Shown here piece by piece: positions 1 to 8,267 of a DNA stretch of 64,000 bases; positions within the stretch are counted from its first letter, which is position 1; each line of letters starts with the position of its first letter. The notes below the pieces were generated by a model. It had not been told where the DNA came from. It was given only the letters and a program-made list of their open reading frames with translations, and made no database searches. Origin of the DNA: Anaerolineaceae bacterium (lineage in GTDB: Bacteria; Chloroflexota; Anaerolineae; Anaerolineales; Anaerolineaceae); contig JAURZL010000007.1 of the NCBI GenBank assembly GCA_030653365.1, positions 62,001 through 126,000 on the forward strand. Direction: 5' to 3'. Made by a program: the position numbers and the translations under genes.

Positions 1-2
1 CT

Positions 3-935
3 TTGGAAGTTGCAGAAAAAATTGCGCACATTGCTGGATCAACTGATAAAACTGTAATTGCCTGTTTTATGGGTGATTCACTGGTTCTGGAACCCAGAAA
101 ATTACTTCACAGTCGGAATGTGCCCATGGTTGTGTTTCCTGAAAGTGTTGGTGTGATTTTAGGTGCAATGAAAACCTATGCTGATTGGCTTTCTCAACCA
201 ATTGAAGAACCTGTATATTTCAGTGATGTGAATGTCGAAATAGTAAAATCAACAATTGAACAGGCCAGTCACATTGGCAGTATGGGAGAAGTATTAACCC
301 GACCACTTCTGAATGCGTACAAAATTCCACTGATCGCTGGTGAATTGGCTGCTAATGTACAGGAGGCTGTTAAGGTGGCGGAAGCAATTGGTTTTCCGGT
401 TGTTATGAAAATTAATTCGCCTGACATTCTTCATAAATCTGATCTGGGTGGTATCCGATTGGATTTAAAGGATAAAGATTCGATTAGGGCAGCTTATCAG
501 GAAATGATCGCAGGTATATCACAAAAAATGCCAGAAGCACGCTTAGAGGGAGTATTGATTGAGGCAATGGCACCAAAAGGACAGGAAGTGATAATTGGCA
601 TGAAACGTGATCCGGGATTTGGAGCAATGATGATGTTTGGTCTGGGTGGAATTTTTGTTGAGCTATTTCAGGATGTGTCATTCCGCGTAGCACCATTAAC
701 CAAAAGAGATGCAATCGAAATGGTGAAGTCGACTCGAGCTGGAAAATTGCTGACCGGATACCGTGGACAAAATCCTGTAGATGTGGATGCCGTCGTTGAA
801 ACCATTCTTCGGTTAAGTCAACTTGCAGTTGATTTTGATGAAATTGAGGAGATTGAAATCAATCCTTTGCTCGTTCTTGAAAAAGGAGTTTTGGCGTTAG
901 ACGGAAGAGTAATCCTTAAACAAATTGAAGTTTAG
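3..935 (+). CDS. ADP-forming acyl-CoA synthetase, C-terminal part (5' end outside window)
   Basis: This is the C-terminal part of a fused acetyl/acyl-CoA synthetase (ADP-forming), which converts acyl-CoA, ADP and phosphate to acid, CoA and ATP. The frame is open to the left edge, so the TTG at 3 is not taken as the true start; fused enzymes run near 700 residues and about 310 are present. The first ~75 residues fit the end of a CoA-ligase domain. Residues ~95-305 are an ATP-grasp domain, with motifs such as GFPVVMKI, HKSDLGG and the closing EIEINPLLV. It lies 15 bases before iorA. That pairing is known from fermenters that turn aryl-pyruvates into aryl-acetates and gain ATP at this step. Family assignment is firm; substrate is inferred from the neighbours. 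Confidence 0.87.
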   Translation: MEVAEKIAHIAGSTDKTVIACFMGDSLVLEPRKLLHSRNVPMVVFPESVGVILGAMKTYADWLSQPIEEPVYFSDVNVEIVKSTIEQASHIGSMGEVLTRPLLNAYKIPLIAGELAANVQEAVKVAEAIGFPVVMKINSPDILHKSDLGGIRLDLKDKDSIRAAYQEMIAGISQKMPEARLEGVLIEAMAPKGQEVIIGMKRDPGFGAMMMFGLGGIFVELFQDVSFRVAPLTKRDAIEMVKSTRAGKLLTGYRGQNPVDVDAVVETILRLSQLAVDFDEIEEIEINPLLVLEKGVLALDGRVILKQIEV

Positions 936-950
936 TCACCGGAGGATTTG

Positions 951-2792
951 ATGAAACGTTTATTATCAGGCAATGAAGCCGTTGCAAGAGGGGCATGGGA
1001 AGCTGGATGCTCTGTCGCATCTGGTTATCCCGGAACGCCCAGTACAGAGATCATGGAAACTTTTGCCCGATTTCCAAATGTGTACGCGGAATGGGCACCT
1101 AATGAAAAAGTAGGACTTGATGTCGCGATTGGTGCTGCTTACGCCGGTAAACGCACCATATCCACAATGAAACATGTTGGCTTAAATGTAGCTGCTGACT
1201 CTTTGTTTTATGTTGCTATGACCGGGATTGAAGCTGGTTTGGTAATTGTATCTGCTGATGATCCTTCCATGCATTCTTCTCAGAATGAGCAGGATAACCG
1301 CCAATTTGCAAAATTTTCCAGAATTCCATGCCTTGATCCTGCGGACAGCCAGGAGTCACGAGATTTTACCATAGCCGCATTTGATTTGAGTGAACAATTC
1401 GATACCCCTGTAATGTTACGAATGACCACAAGAGTTTGTCATACCAGTTCTCCCGTCGAGATGACTGAACAACAGCAACAGATACCTGCGAAGGGACCAT
1501 ATCCACGCAATACTGCCAAGTATGTGATGATTCCTGTAAATGCCAGGAAAAGACACCCAATTATTGAAGAAAGAATTGAAGATCTTGCTCAGTTTGCTGA
1601 ATCTTTTGCCTATAACCGCATTGAGTATCGAAAAAATGATTTAGGAATTATTACCGGTGGTGTTGCCTATCAATATGCGAGGGAAGTTTTTCCGCAGGCA
1701 AGTATTCTTAAATTAGGAATGGTTTTTCCATTACCAGTCGAGATGATCCGATCATTTTGTAAAAATGTAGAAAAAGTTATTGTTTTAGAAGAATTGGATC
1801 CATTTATTGAAGATCAGGTACGGTTGATGGGTTTTGATATTTATCGCCCCAATCATGTTGAAAAGTCAGAAACCTACCATACAAAATCGATTTTCCCGAT
1901 AACAGGAGAATTGAATCCGGAAATTGTCAGGTTTTCAGCTCAAAAAGCAGGACTATTAGAATTTACTGTGAAAAAAGAGGGAACGAGTATTAATTTACCT
2001 TTGCCTGCGCGTCCACCAACGTTGTGCCCAGGCTGCCCACATCGATCCTCTTTTTATGTTTTATCAAAACTAAAAGTACCAGTTAATGGCGATATTGGTT
2101 GTTACACATTGGGGGTCGCACCGCCTTTATCTACGATCGATACCTGTGGATGCATGGGAGCCAGCATTGGAGTCGCCCATGGTGCAGCAGTGGCGGGAGA
2201 TCAGGAACGACATGTGGCAGTTATTGGTGACTCTACTTTTTTCCATACAGGAATTCCTGCTTTGATTAATGTAGCTTATAACCGCAGTAATGTAATAACA
2301 GTCATTATGGATAACCGTGTAACAGGGATGACCGGGCATCAGGATAATCCGGGGACCGGATTTACCCTACAACATCAAGCAACTGTTCAATTGGATATTG
2401 AAATGCTGGTACGTGCCTGTGGTATAGAAAAGGTTTTAACGGTTGATGCTTTTGAAGTTGAAATCATTGAGAAAACACTTAAACAATGGATGAAAGAAGC
2501 TGGTCCAGCCGTCTTGATTACAAAAGAGGAGTGCGCTTTATTACCCTCTGCCAGAAAAAAATATCTACCTTTACTGGTAACAGATCAATGTAATGGTTGT
2601 ACCGTTTGTTTTCGAATTGGTTGCCCTGCGATTTTAAAATCTGAAGAACTTGACCCAAAATACCATCGCCCACTGGCGATAATCGATCAGGAATTATGTA
2701 CCGGATGTGAGATTTGCGCACAGGTTTGTCCTCGGGATGCTATTTTATTCCGTGATCAGGTAATTGCGCAAAGAAAATCAGAAGAGGTTTAA
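951..2792 (+). CDS. iorA: Indolepyruvate:ferredoxin oxidoreductase, alpha subunit
   Basis: Large subunit of the thiamine-diphosphate enzyme that oxidatively decarboxylates indolepyruvate and other aryl-pyruvates to aryl-acetyl-CoA, reducing ferredoxin. ATG at 951 is preferred over the in-frame TTG at 948 because GGAGG at 941-945 is correctly spaced for it; this gives 613 residues, normal for the family. The N-terminal half is the pyrimidine-binding TPP region (SGYPGTPSTE). The LCPGCPH motif lies near residue 358 and GDIGCYTLG follows. The C terminus carries two 4Fe-4S ferredoxin motifs, CNGCTVC...GCP near 546 and CTGCEICAQVCP near 582. iorB starts two bases after the stop, so the subunits are co-translated. 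The upstream ADP-forming synthetase would use the acyl-CoA product. Confidence 0.95.
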   Translation: MKRLLSGNEAVARGAWEAGCSVASGYPGTPSTEIMETFARFPNVYAEWAPNEKVGLDVAIGAAYAGKRTISTMKHVGLNVAADSLFYVAMTGIEAGLVIVSADDPSMHSSQNEQDNRQFAKFSRIPCLDPADSQESRDFTIAAFDLSEQFDTPVMLRMTTRVCHTSSPVEMTEQQQQIPAKGPYPRNTAKYVMIPVNARKRHPIIEERIEDLAQFAESFAYNRIEYRKNDLGIITGGVAYQYAREVFPQASILKLGMVFPLPVEMIRSFCKNVEKVIVLEELDPFIEDQVRLMGFDIYRPNHVEKSETYHTKSIFPITGELNPEIVRFSAQKAGLLEFTVKKEGTSINLPLPARPPTLCPGCPHRSSFYVLSKLKVPVNGDIGCYTLGVAPPLSTIDTCGCMGASIGVAHGAAVAGDQERHVAVIGDSTFFHTGIPALINVAYNRSNVITVIMDNRVTGMTGHQDNPGTGFTLQHQATVQLDIEMLVRACGIEKVLTVDAFEVEIIEKTLKQWMKEAGPAVLITKEECALLPSARKKYLPLLVTDQCNGCTVCFRIGCPAILKSEELDPKYHRPLAIIDQELCTGCEICAQVCPRDAILFRDQVIAQRKSEEV

Positions 2793-2794
2793 AC

Positions 2795-3412
2795 ATGGAT
2801 CAAAAGAAATTAAAAAAAGATTATCCAGATGGTGTCAATTTCTTATTAACCGGTGTGGGAGGACAAGGAACGATTTTGGCCAGTAATGTTCTGGCGGATT
2901 TAGGTTTGGCATTGGGATACGATGTGAAAAAAGCGGAAATCCATGGAATGTCGCAAAGAGGAGGTACTGTTATCTCTTATATTCGATGGGGAGAGCAAGT
3001 ATTCTCACCGATTATTTCCAAAGGTGATGCTGACATCATCATTGCATTTGAAAAACTGGAAGCACTGCGCTCGATTGAACAGATCAAACCTGGTGGCCTA
3101 TTATTGATTAATGATTACGCAATTGTTCCGGTGACGGTCAGTTCTGGGATATTTGAGTATCCAGAGGATGAAAAGATTCATAAGACGATCATCCCCTTTA
3201 CCTCAAATGAATTTTGGGTAAAGGGTTTGGATATCGCTGAAGAAATTGGATATCCAAAAGCATCCAATGTTGTGTTATTAGGCGCCTTATCAACACTATT
3301 GGGAATTGACGAGCAAGTATTTCTCAAGGTGATAGCAGCACGAATTCCTCAAAAGTATTATTCTTTGAATGAGTTGGCTTTCCAGCGTGGAGCAAATTCA
3401 ATTATTGGATAA
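2795..3412 (+). CDS. iorB: Indolepyruvate:ferredoxin oxidoreductase, beta subunit
   Basis: Small (gamma-type) subunit of the indolepyruvate:ferredoxin oxidoreductase, 205 residues, within the usual size for IorB. The nucleotide-binding start GVGGQGTILAS (about residues 21-31) and the MSQRGG motif near residue 50 are both present. The ATG lies two bases after the iorA stop, and the GAAGAGG at the end of iorA acts as ribosome-binding site, so the two chains are probably made in equal amounts. It is the last gene of this operon: four bases after its stop the convergent DUF4395 gene ends, and no hairpin terminator is visible in between. Confidence 0.93.
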   Translation: MDQKKLKKDYPDGVNFLLTGVGGQGTILASNVLADLGLALGYDVKKAEIHGMSQRGGTVISYIRWGEQVFSPIISKGDADIIIAFEKLEALRSIEQIKPGGLLLINDYAIVPVTVSSGIFEYPEDEKIHKTIIPFTSNEFWVKGLDIAEEIGYPKASNVVLLGALSTLLGIDEQVFLKVIAARIPQKYYSLNELAFQRGANSIIG

Positions 3413-3416
3413 ACAA

Positions 3417-3860
3417 TCATGGTCCAAAAATTCGATATCGCTGGATTTTAAACTGGTAATAGAGGAAACAACCAACACAAAATCCAAGGAGAGCGACACC
3501 GGAAGCCAGCATTACCATGCTTGCAAAAACCCAACCCAAAATTGATTGACCGACAAGGAAGAAAATCTGGGCAAAACCGAGCAGGGTGGTCGCAATTGTA
3601 TTATTAAATCTTTGAAGTCCAGCATCTTCGTAGTTTGAGACTGCAATCTTTTTTCTGAAGAGCCAGCTACCAATCCAATAAATTATGCTGTATTGTTTTC
3701 CTAATAAAGTAGTTGGAAGCAATATGAAAAACAAAATCGTTGTCAACCAGGTCTGTTGTGTAAGCAAAGCGAATAAGATACCAAATGTGAGAATGGCACG
3801 ATTAAGTGTCACAATTGGTATTGGAATACCTTTTTTGTTTTTATTATTATTGATATCCAT
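3417..3860 (-). CDS. DUF4395 family membrane protein
   Basis: Small integral membrane protein of 147 residues with about four hydrophobic segments. The N-terminal region after the PIVTLNRA motif, the NRFNNTIA-like middle (QRFNNTIATTL), and the C-terminal GFCVGCFLYY match the DUF4395 family, which often carries two cysteines in this last motif and is sometimes fused to or placed near thioredoxins. The biochemical role is not known. The start at 3860 is chosen over the upstream Met codons (to 3908) because a GGAG lies six bases before it on the minus strand. It converges with iorB. The two close cysteines in the last membrane segment suggest redox or metal handling, but that is inference only. 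Confidence 0.75.
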   Translation of the reverse strand: MDINNNKNKKGIPIPIVTLNRAILTFGILFALLTQQTWLTTILFFILLPTTLLGKQYSIIYWIGSWLFRKKIAVSNYEDAGLQRFNNTIATTLLGFAQIFFLVGQSILGWVFASMVMLASGVALLGFCVGCFLYYQFKIQRYRIFGP

Positions 3861-4046
3861 GTTATTCTCCATGTAAAAAATTTGGATATAATATATCATT
3901 ATTATCAATAATAAACAATTGTAATAATAAAGTTACCAGTTATCTTCTCAGAAAACAGAGGACAGAGGGTTTTGGTAGTTTTAGAAAGTCAAAAATCTCT
4001 TGTTACAAAAATTATTATTGATCAAGAAAATTTGATTTCCTGATGA

Positions 4047-5129
4047 TCAAATTGACATTTCTATCTCGCCACCGCCTAATAATTCGTCATCATTGTAAAA
4101 AACGGCAAATTGGCCTGGGGTTGCATCCCGTACTGGTTGGTCAAACTCAATCCTGACTTTTTGATTTTCAATCGGAATGACGGTTGCTCTGACATAATCT
4201 GCTTTATAACGAATTTTTACATCGGATTTTATCTCATCGTGTGGAGTCTCACCACTGATCCAATTTACATCTTTGACCAAAATCGCGTTTTGATTCAAAT
4301 CCTCAGCTAGTCCGACAACAAGCACATTATCTTTTGCGTTTTTTTCAAGAACGTACAAAGGTTCTGATGCAGATAGGCGAATGCCTTTCCGCTGGCCGAT
4401 TGTATAAAAAGCTAGACCCTGATGATCTCCTAATTTGTTTCCAAAACGGTCCAAGATCGATCCTGGTACAGCGATTTCAGGAGCATTCCGTAGTAAGAAG
4501 TCGCGATAGTTATCATCAGAAACAAAGCATAAATCCTGACTGTCTTTTTTCTCTGCCATTGGAAGACCATATCTTCGGGCGATATCTCTCACCTCAGGTT
4601 TCAGGTATTCCCCTAAGGGGAAGAGAGTTTTTTGCAATTGGGATTGCTGCAACATACTCATAACATAGGATTGATCTTTTTGGGAATCTTTGGCTTTTAG
4701 CACTCGGATTCTTTCATTTTCATCTTTTGCAAGACGGACATAATGACCCGTTGCGAGATAATCCGCACCAAAATCACTTACTTTATCAAAGAGTAATCCC
4801 CACTTAATGTCTCTGTTGCATATAACACATGGATTAGGGGTTTTACCTTGCCCATAACCATCCAAAAAATATTGAACAATTTGTTTTCTGAAAGTTTCTG
4901 CAGCATCAATGACATGAAAAGGGTAACCGATGGTTTGAGCAGATTTTCTGGCTTCCTCCATCGATTGCGGGGTGCAGCATTTGTTTTCACATTCTTTTCC
5001 TGACTCGCTCCATAAGTGCATCATCACACCGATGACAGGGTATCCTTGTTCTGCTAACATGGCTGCAACAACAGAACTATCAACGCCACCACTGACAGCA
5101 ACGAGAATGGTTGGTTTTTCTTTACTCAT
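4047..5129 (-). CDS. mnmA: tRNA-specific 2-thiouridylase MnmA
   Basis: Adenylates and thiolates U34 in the wobble position of tRNA-Lys, -Glu and -Gln, receiving sulfur from a relay started by a cysteine desulfurase. The 360-residue length is normal. The PP-loop SGGVDSS lies at residues 13-19, and the catalytic pair is present: Cys101 in NPCVICN and Cys201 in QDLCFVSDD. The central GQRKGI and C-terminal beta-barrel motifs (RATPGQFAVFY-like) are also visible. It lies seven bases after manA and is probably cotranscribed with it. The tRNA-Glu(UUC) gene at 40.3 kb in this window would be one of its substrates. Confidence 0.96.
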   Translation of the reverse strand: MSKEKPTILVAVSGGVDSSVVAAMLAEQGYPVIGVMMHLWSESGKECENKCCTPQSMEEARKSAQTIGYPFHVIDAAETFRKQIVQYFLDGYGQGKTPNPCVICNRDIKWGLLFDKVSDFGADYLATGHYVRLAKDENERIRVLKAKDSQKDQSYVMSMLQQSQLQKTLFPLGEYLKPEVRDIARRYGLPMAEKKDSQDLCFVSDDNYRDFLLRNAPEIAVPGSILDRFGNKLGDHQGLAFYTIGQRKGIRLSASEPLYVLEKNAKDNVLVVGLAEDLNQNAILVKDVNWISGETPHDEIKSDVKIRYKADYVRATVIPIENQKVRIEFDQPVRDATPGQFAVFYNDDELLGGGEIEMSI

Positions 5130-5136
5130 ACGTTTC

Positions 5137-6111
5137 CTAATTACCGTTAAGGCTCCCTAAAAGCAATCTGAAATTTCCGCTTAAACGGTATGTTTCACAA
5201 AAAGCGGGAATTAGAATACTTTCATACTGGTTGAGAGAATAATTCTCATTTTTATATTCTACTAATGCAGACCCATTGATTACAGTGAGTGAATGAAAAC
5301 TCTCTCGGTCGGTATTTTGGATCAAGGTTTGTCCATTCGATTGGATCAAGTTTAGTTCAAAATAATCGCATGAGAAGATTTTGATTAAATTTGTCAACGA
5401 ATCTTCATTGAATTTTTGAAAATGAACATTCAATTTTGGATCTGCAACTTCAATCGATTTGTCGATATGTAGCTGACGACCTGCGGTAGCTGGCCGACCC
5501 CAATCATAAACCCGGTAGGTTACATCTGAATTTTGTTGAATCTCATAAATGATTGAACCAGGACCCAACGCATGAATTGTTCCTGCAGGAATTAAAATGG
5601 AATCATTTTTGGAAATATTGTGATATTGTAATTTATCAATTAAATCGCCATTACGTATAGATTTTTCCAGCTCCAGTTTGTCAATATCTGGTTTCACGCC
5701 GGCGATTAATTGTGCTCCCGCTTCAGCATCCAGAACAAACCATCCTTCTGATTTTCCTGAAAAGTCAATTCCTTCCAAATGTTCAGCTTGCTGGTCATTG
5801 GGGTGTACTTGTATGGATAACCATAGATTACAATCGAGCAATTTGACCAATATGGGGAATTTTTCAATTATTTTTGATTCGACCCTGTTCCCGACCAGTT
5901 CAGAGCCATATAGGTGAACAATATCATTCAAGGAATTCCCCATTAATTGGCCGTTTTGCACCTTGTTTTCACCGTAAATTACCCAAATTTCGGCGATTGG
6001 TTCAGTATCTGAAAGATTTTCATCTGCGAACTTCTCAAAAGTCCTGCCCCCCCAAATATAATTTTTTATAGTGGGTTGCAGAATTAATGGATGTAAATTG
6101 TTTTTCGTCAT
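5137..6111 (-). CDS. manA: Mannose-6-phosphate isomerase, class I (cupin type)
   Basis: Zinc-dependent isomerase interconverting mannose-6-phosphate and fructose-6-phosphate, linking central sugars to GDP-mannose for glycan synthesis. At 324 residues it is the short bacterial type. Diagnostic motifs are YIWGGRTF near the N terminus, LLDCNLWLSIQVHPND (the zinc His and Gln region), IPAGTIHALGPG and YRVYDWGRP. The C-terminal ~90 residues form the smaller second cupin half. The start codon is adjacent to CACAGG rather than well spaced from a ribosome-binding site, so the start is less certain than the gene. It is the first gene of a two-gene unit with mnmA. Confidence 0.92.
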   Translation of the reverse strand: MTKNNLHPLILQPTIKNYIWGGRTFEKFADENLSDTEPIAEIWVIYGENKVQNGQLMGNSLNDIVHLYGSELVGNRVESKIIEKFPILVKLLDCNLWLSIQVHPNDQQAEHLEGIDFSGKSEGWFVLDAEAGAQLIAGVKPDIDKLELEKSIRNGDLIDKLQYHNISKNDSILIPAGTIHALGPGSIIYEIQQNSDVTYRVYDWGRPATAGRQLHIDKSIEVADPKLNVHFQKFNEDSLTNLIKIFSCDYFELNLIQSNGQTLIQNTDRESFHSLTVINGSALVEYKNENYSLNQYESILIPAFCETYRLSGNFRLLLGSLNGN

Positions 6112-6213
6112 CCTGTGATTTTAACACTCTTCAAGAAAAATCCCAAATTCCTATCACTGTACAAATGAGAACAGCTATAATAATTTCATAAAAAAGTATC
6201 ATCACAATAAACC

Positions 6214-6265
6214 CGGTTGTTGGGTGTTTTAGGCCAGCAATCGCCAGCCTAAAACACATGAACCG
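6214..6265. repeat. Intergenic hairpin repeat, copy A
   Basis: Perfect 11-bp stem GTGTTTTAGGC (6224-6234) with GCCTAAAACAC (6247-6257), extended by an outer CGGTT/AACCG pairing. The loop contains CGCCA. It lies in the 203-base gap between the divergent manA and the PLP-enzyme gene. The GTGTTTT core, with a G-rich lead and CGCCAG or TGCCAG after it, recurs near 8.06 kb and 44.14 kb, and a related form is found at 39.4 kb. There is no T run after the stem, so a simple terminator is unlikely in this divergent gap. Confidence 0.6.
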
Positions 6266-6314
6266 TGAATTATTGAAAAGATAACTTAAAAATTATTAAA
6301 TCTGAGAAGAATTT

Positions 6315-7781
6315 ATGGAAAATAAAAACTTTTTGAAACAAACAACAAAGATGAATCATTCGAGATTGCTTTACGTCGATGAAGAAAAACAAAAATTCCT
6401 ACAAGACTTTCCTGAATTCTCAGAAACAGAGTATCTGGAAGAATTAAGGGCAATAGAATACCCTAATCTTGACAACCAGCAGCACACCTATCTTGATTAC
6501 ACTGGTGCAGGATTGTATTCAATCACCCAATTAAAAAAACACCACGAATTGTTATCCAACAATGTATTTGGAAATCCCCATTCCAGCAATCCTACTTCTC
6601 TGTTGATGACCAGATTGATTGAAAAGACACGTAAAGCAGTACTGGATTTTTTTCATGCAGATCCGCTAGAATACGAATGTATATTTACACTAAATGCCAG
6701 TGGATCCTTGAAATTGGTGGGAGAGTCATATCCATTTGATAAAAACAGTCATTATTTATTAACCTATGACAATCATAATTCCGTGAATGGCATCCGAGAG
6801 TATGCCCGTTCTAAAGGTGCAGAAATTAATTACATTCCTGTTTTACTTCCAGATTTGGGGTTAGACCAGGACGAATTGAATTGTCAACTGAAACAATTAT
6901 CACCTCAGGGAAATAGCTTATTTGCCTATCCGGTACAATCGAATTTTTCGGGAGTCCAACATTCATTGGAATGGATCAATATCGCCAAATCCTTTGGGTG
7001 GGATGTATTGTTGGATGCTGCAGCTTTTGTTCCCACAAATGAATTGGATTTACGGGAAGTTCATCCTGACTTTGTCACATTATCTTTTTATAAAATATTC
7101 GGTTATCCGACAGGTGTTGGAATTCTACTCGCCCGCAGGGAAGCTCTCGCCAAACTTAAACGCCCCTGGTTTGCTGGTGGGACAATCACAGTGGCATCCG
7201 TGCAGGGTGATCGTTATTATCTCCATCAGGGTGCGGAAGGATTTGAAGATGGGACACTTAATTATTTGAGTTTATCAGCAATAGAGATTGGATTAAATTA
7301 TTTTTCAAATATTGGCTATGGCAGGATTCACAAACGGGTCGTCAATTTAACCGCCTGGCTATTAAAAAAACTATCAACGATGTACCATTCCAATGATCAA
7401 AAATTGGTTTCTATCTACGGACCAAAAACGATGGAAAAGCGAGGTGCTACCATCGCGATGAATTTTTATGATCCCGATGGGCATTTTATTGATCATTTGA
7501 AGGTGGAAGCACGAGCTAATGAAATGGGAATTTCTTTAAGAACGGGATGTTTCTGCAATCCGGGAGATGGCGAAATGGCTTTGGGGTTATCTGCTGATGA
7601 ACTGACATCCTGTTTTTCGATTAAGACAAACTTTGATTATCAAGATTTTCGCAGTTGTCTGGTTGAAAAAAGTACAGGGGCAGTAAGGGTATCCCTGGGT
7701 TTGGTATCAAACTTTGAGGATGTTTACCAGATGGTGAAATTGGCAGAGAGTTTTATAGATAAAAAGTTCACAGAAATTTAA
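6315..7781 (+). CDS. PLP-dependent class V aminotransferase-fold enzyme, molybdenum-cofactor-sulfurase-like
   Basis: A 488-residue fold-type I PLP enzyme related to cysteine desulfurases and most like the NifS-like half of molybdenum cofactor sulfurases. The LDYTGAGLYS start and the NPHSSNPTS motif are typical of that branch. The PLP lysine is in SFYKIFGYPTG, and the sulfur-carrying cysteine is probably in RTGCFCNPG. Moco sulfurases replace an oxo ligand of molybdenum by sulfide to activate xanthine-dehydrogenase-type enzymes. There is no MOSC domain, so a partner is needed or the role is different. The start at 6315 has a GAGAAG just upstream. It is a single gene followed by a bidirectional terminator. 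A generic cysteine desulfurase or cysteine lyase remains possible. Confidence 0.75.
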   Translation: MENKNFLKQTTKMNHSRLLYVDEEKQKFLQDFPEFSETEYLEELRAIEYPNLDNQQHTYLDYTGAGLYSITQLKKHHELLSNNVFGNPHSSNPTSLLMTRLIEKTRKAVLDFFHADPLEYECIFTLNASGSLKLVGESYPFDKNSHYLLTYDNHNSVNGIREYARSKGAEINYIPVLLPDLGLDQDELNCQLKQLSPQGNSLFAYPVQSNFSGVQHSLEWINIAKSFGWDVLLDAAAFVPTNELDLREVHPDFVTLSFYKIFGYPTGVGILLARREALAKLKRPWFAGGTITVASVQGDRYYLHQGAEGFEDGTLNYLSLSAIEIGLNYFSNIGYGRIHKRVVNLTAWLLKKLSTMYHSNDQKLVSIYGPKTMEKRGATIAMNFYDPDGHFIDHLKVEARANEMGISLRTGCFCNPGDGEMALGLSADELTSCFSIKTNFDYQDFRSCLVEKSTGAVRVSLGLVSNFEDVYQMVKLAESFIDKKFTEI

Positions 7782-7812
7782 TCGTGAATTTTTTACGATC
7801 TGGTCTGAAAAT

Positions 7813-7844
7813 AAAAAAAAGTTGATTGAGTGAATCAACTTTTT
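7813..7844. terminator. Bidirectional intrinsic terminator
   Basis: Stem GTTGATT (7821-7827) pairs with AATCAAC (7833-7839) around a five-base loop. It is flanked by eight or more A on the left and five T on the right, so it can end both the PLP-enzyme transcript on the plus strand and the tRNA-Pro transcript on the minus strand. Confidence 0.85.
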
Positions 7845-7846
7845 AG

Positions 7847-7921
7847 TCGGGGCGGGCGGATTTGAACCGCCGGCCTCACGGACCCGAACCGTGCACTCTA
7901 GCCGGGCTGAGCTACGCCCCG
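7847..7921 (-). tRNA. tRNA-Pro (anticodon CGG)
   Basis: Read on the minus strand, the 7-bp acceptor stem CGGGGCG/CGCCCCG closes a full cloverleaf. The D stem is GCTC/GAGT. The anticodon stem is CACGG/CCGTG around the loop TTCGGGT, so the anticodon is CGG. The T arm is GGCGG-TTCAAAT-CCGCC, and the discriminator base is A. CCA is not encoded. The C1:G72 pair is characteristic of bacterial tRNA-Pro. A promoter lies directly upstream and a terminator directly downstream. Confidence 0.95.
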
Positions 7922-7932
7922 AAGCGATTCGG

Positions 7933-7960
7933 ATTATACTCTAAACCACGGTTTTTACAA
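7933..7960 (-). promoter_or_regulatory. Promoter of tRNA-Pro
   Basis: On the minus strand, TTGTAA (7960-7955) and TATAAT (7938-7933) are separated by 16 bases. Transcription would start about five bases before the mature tRNA 5' end. Confidence 0.75.
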
Positions 7961-8057
7961 GGTAATCGTTGTGGCATGTGAATCGTCGTGGTATCAACAA
8001 GACCATGACTTGGAGTTTCACAAAATAAATAAACCAAAAAATCTCATCCCCAAAATC

Positions 8058-8100
8058 GAGGTGGGTAGGTGTTTTTAGCGGCATTGCCAGACCGCGATGA
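8058..8100. repeat. Intergenic hairpin repeat, copy B
   Basis: The sequence carries GGTGGGTAGGTGTTTTTAG followed by GCGGCATTGCCAGACCGC. The GCGG/CCGC pair encloses a loop with TGCCAG. It shares the GTGTTTT core and the (C/T)GCCAG block with copies A and C, but its own stem differs. It is less symmetrical than copy A. Confidence 0.45.
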
Positions 8101-8267
8101 TGAAAAGAAATGATGAATTGAAATTGTTAACAAATTGTAAATCAACTGTTGATTGTTTTAACAATGTGTATAATTTCAAGATTGTTGTATCTGATTGGAT
8201 AAATTCAATAAGGTATAATTTTAAGATTGAAAATGAACCCCCAAATTAAAAGGAGAATATTTTAATA

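Larger units (their letters stand above)
7922..8267. other. Intergenic region between tRNA-Pro and inositol-1-phosphate synthase
   Basis: This 346-base gap holds no convincing gene. It contains the tRNA-Pro promoter (7933-7960, minus strand) and hairpin repeat copy B (about 8058-8100). It also has two TATAAT boxes on the plus strand, at 8169-8174 and 8214-8219, that could serve the downstream gene; neither has a good -35 box at the right distance. An AAAGGAG ribosome-binding site lies about 15 bases before the ATG at 8268. Confidence 0.6.
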
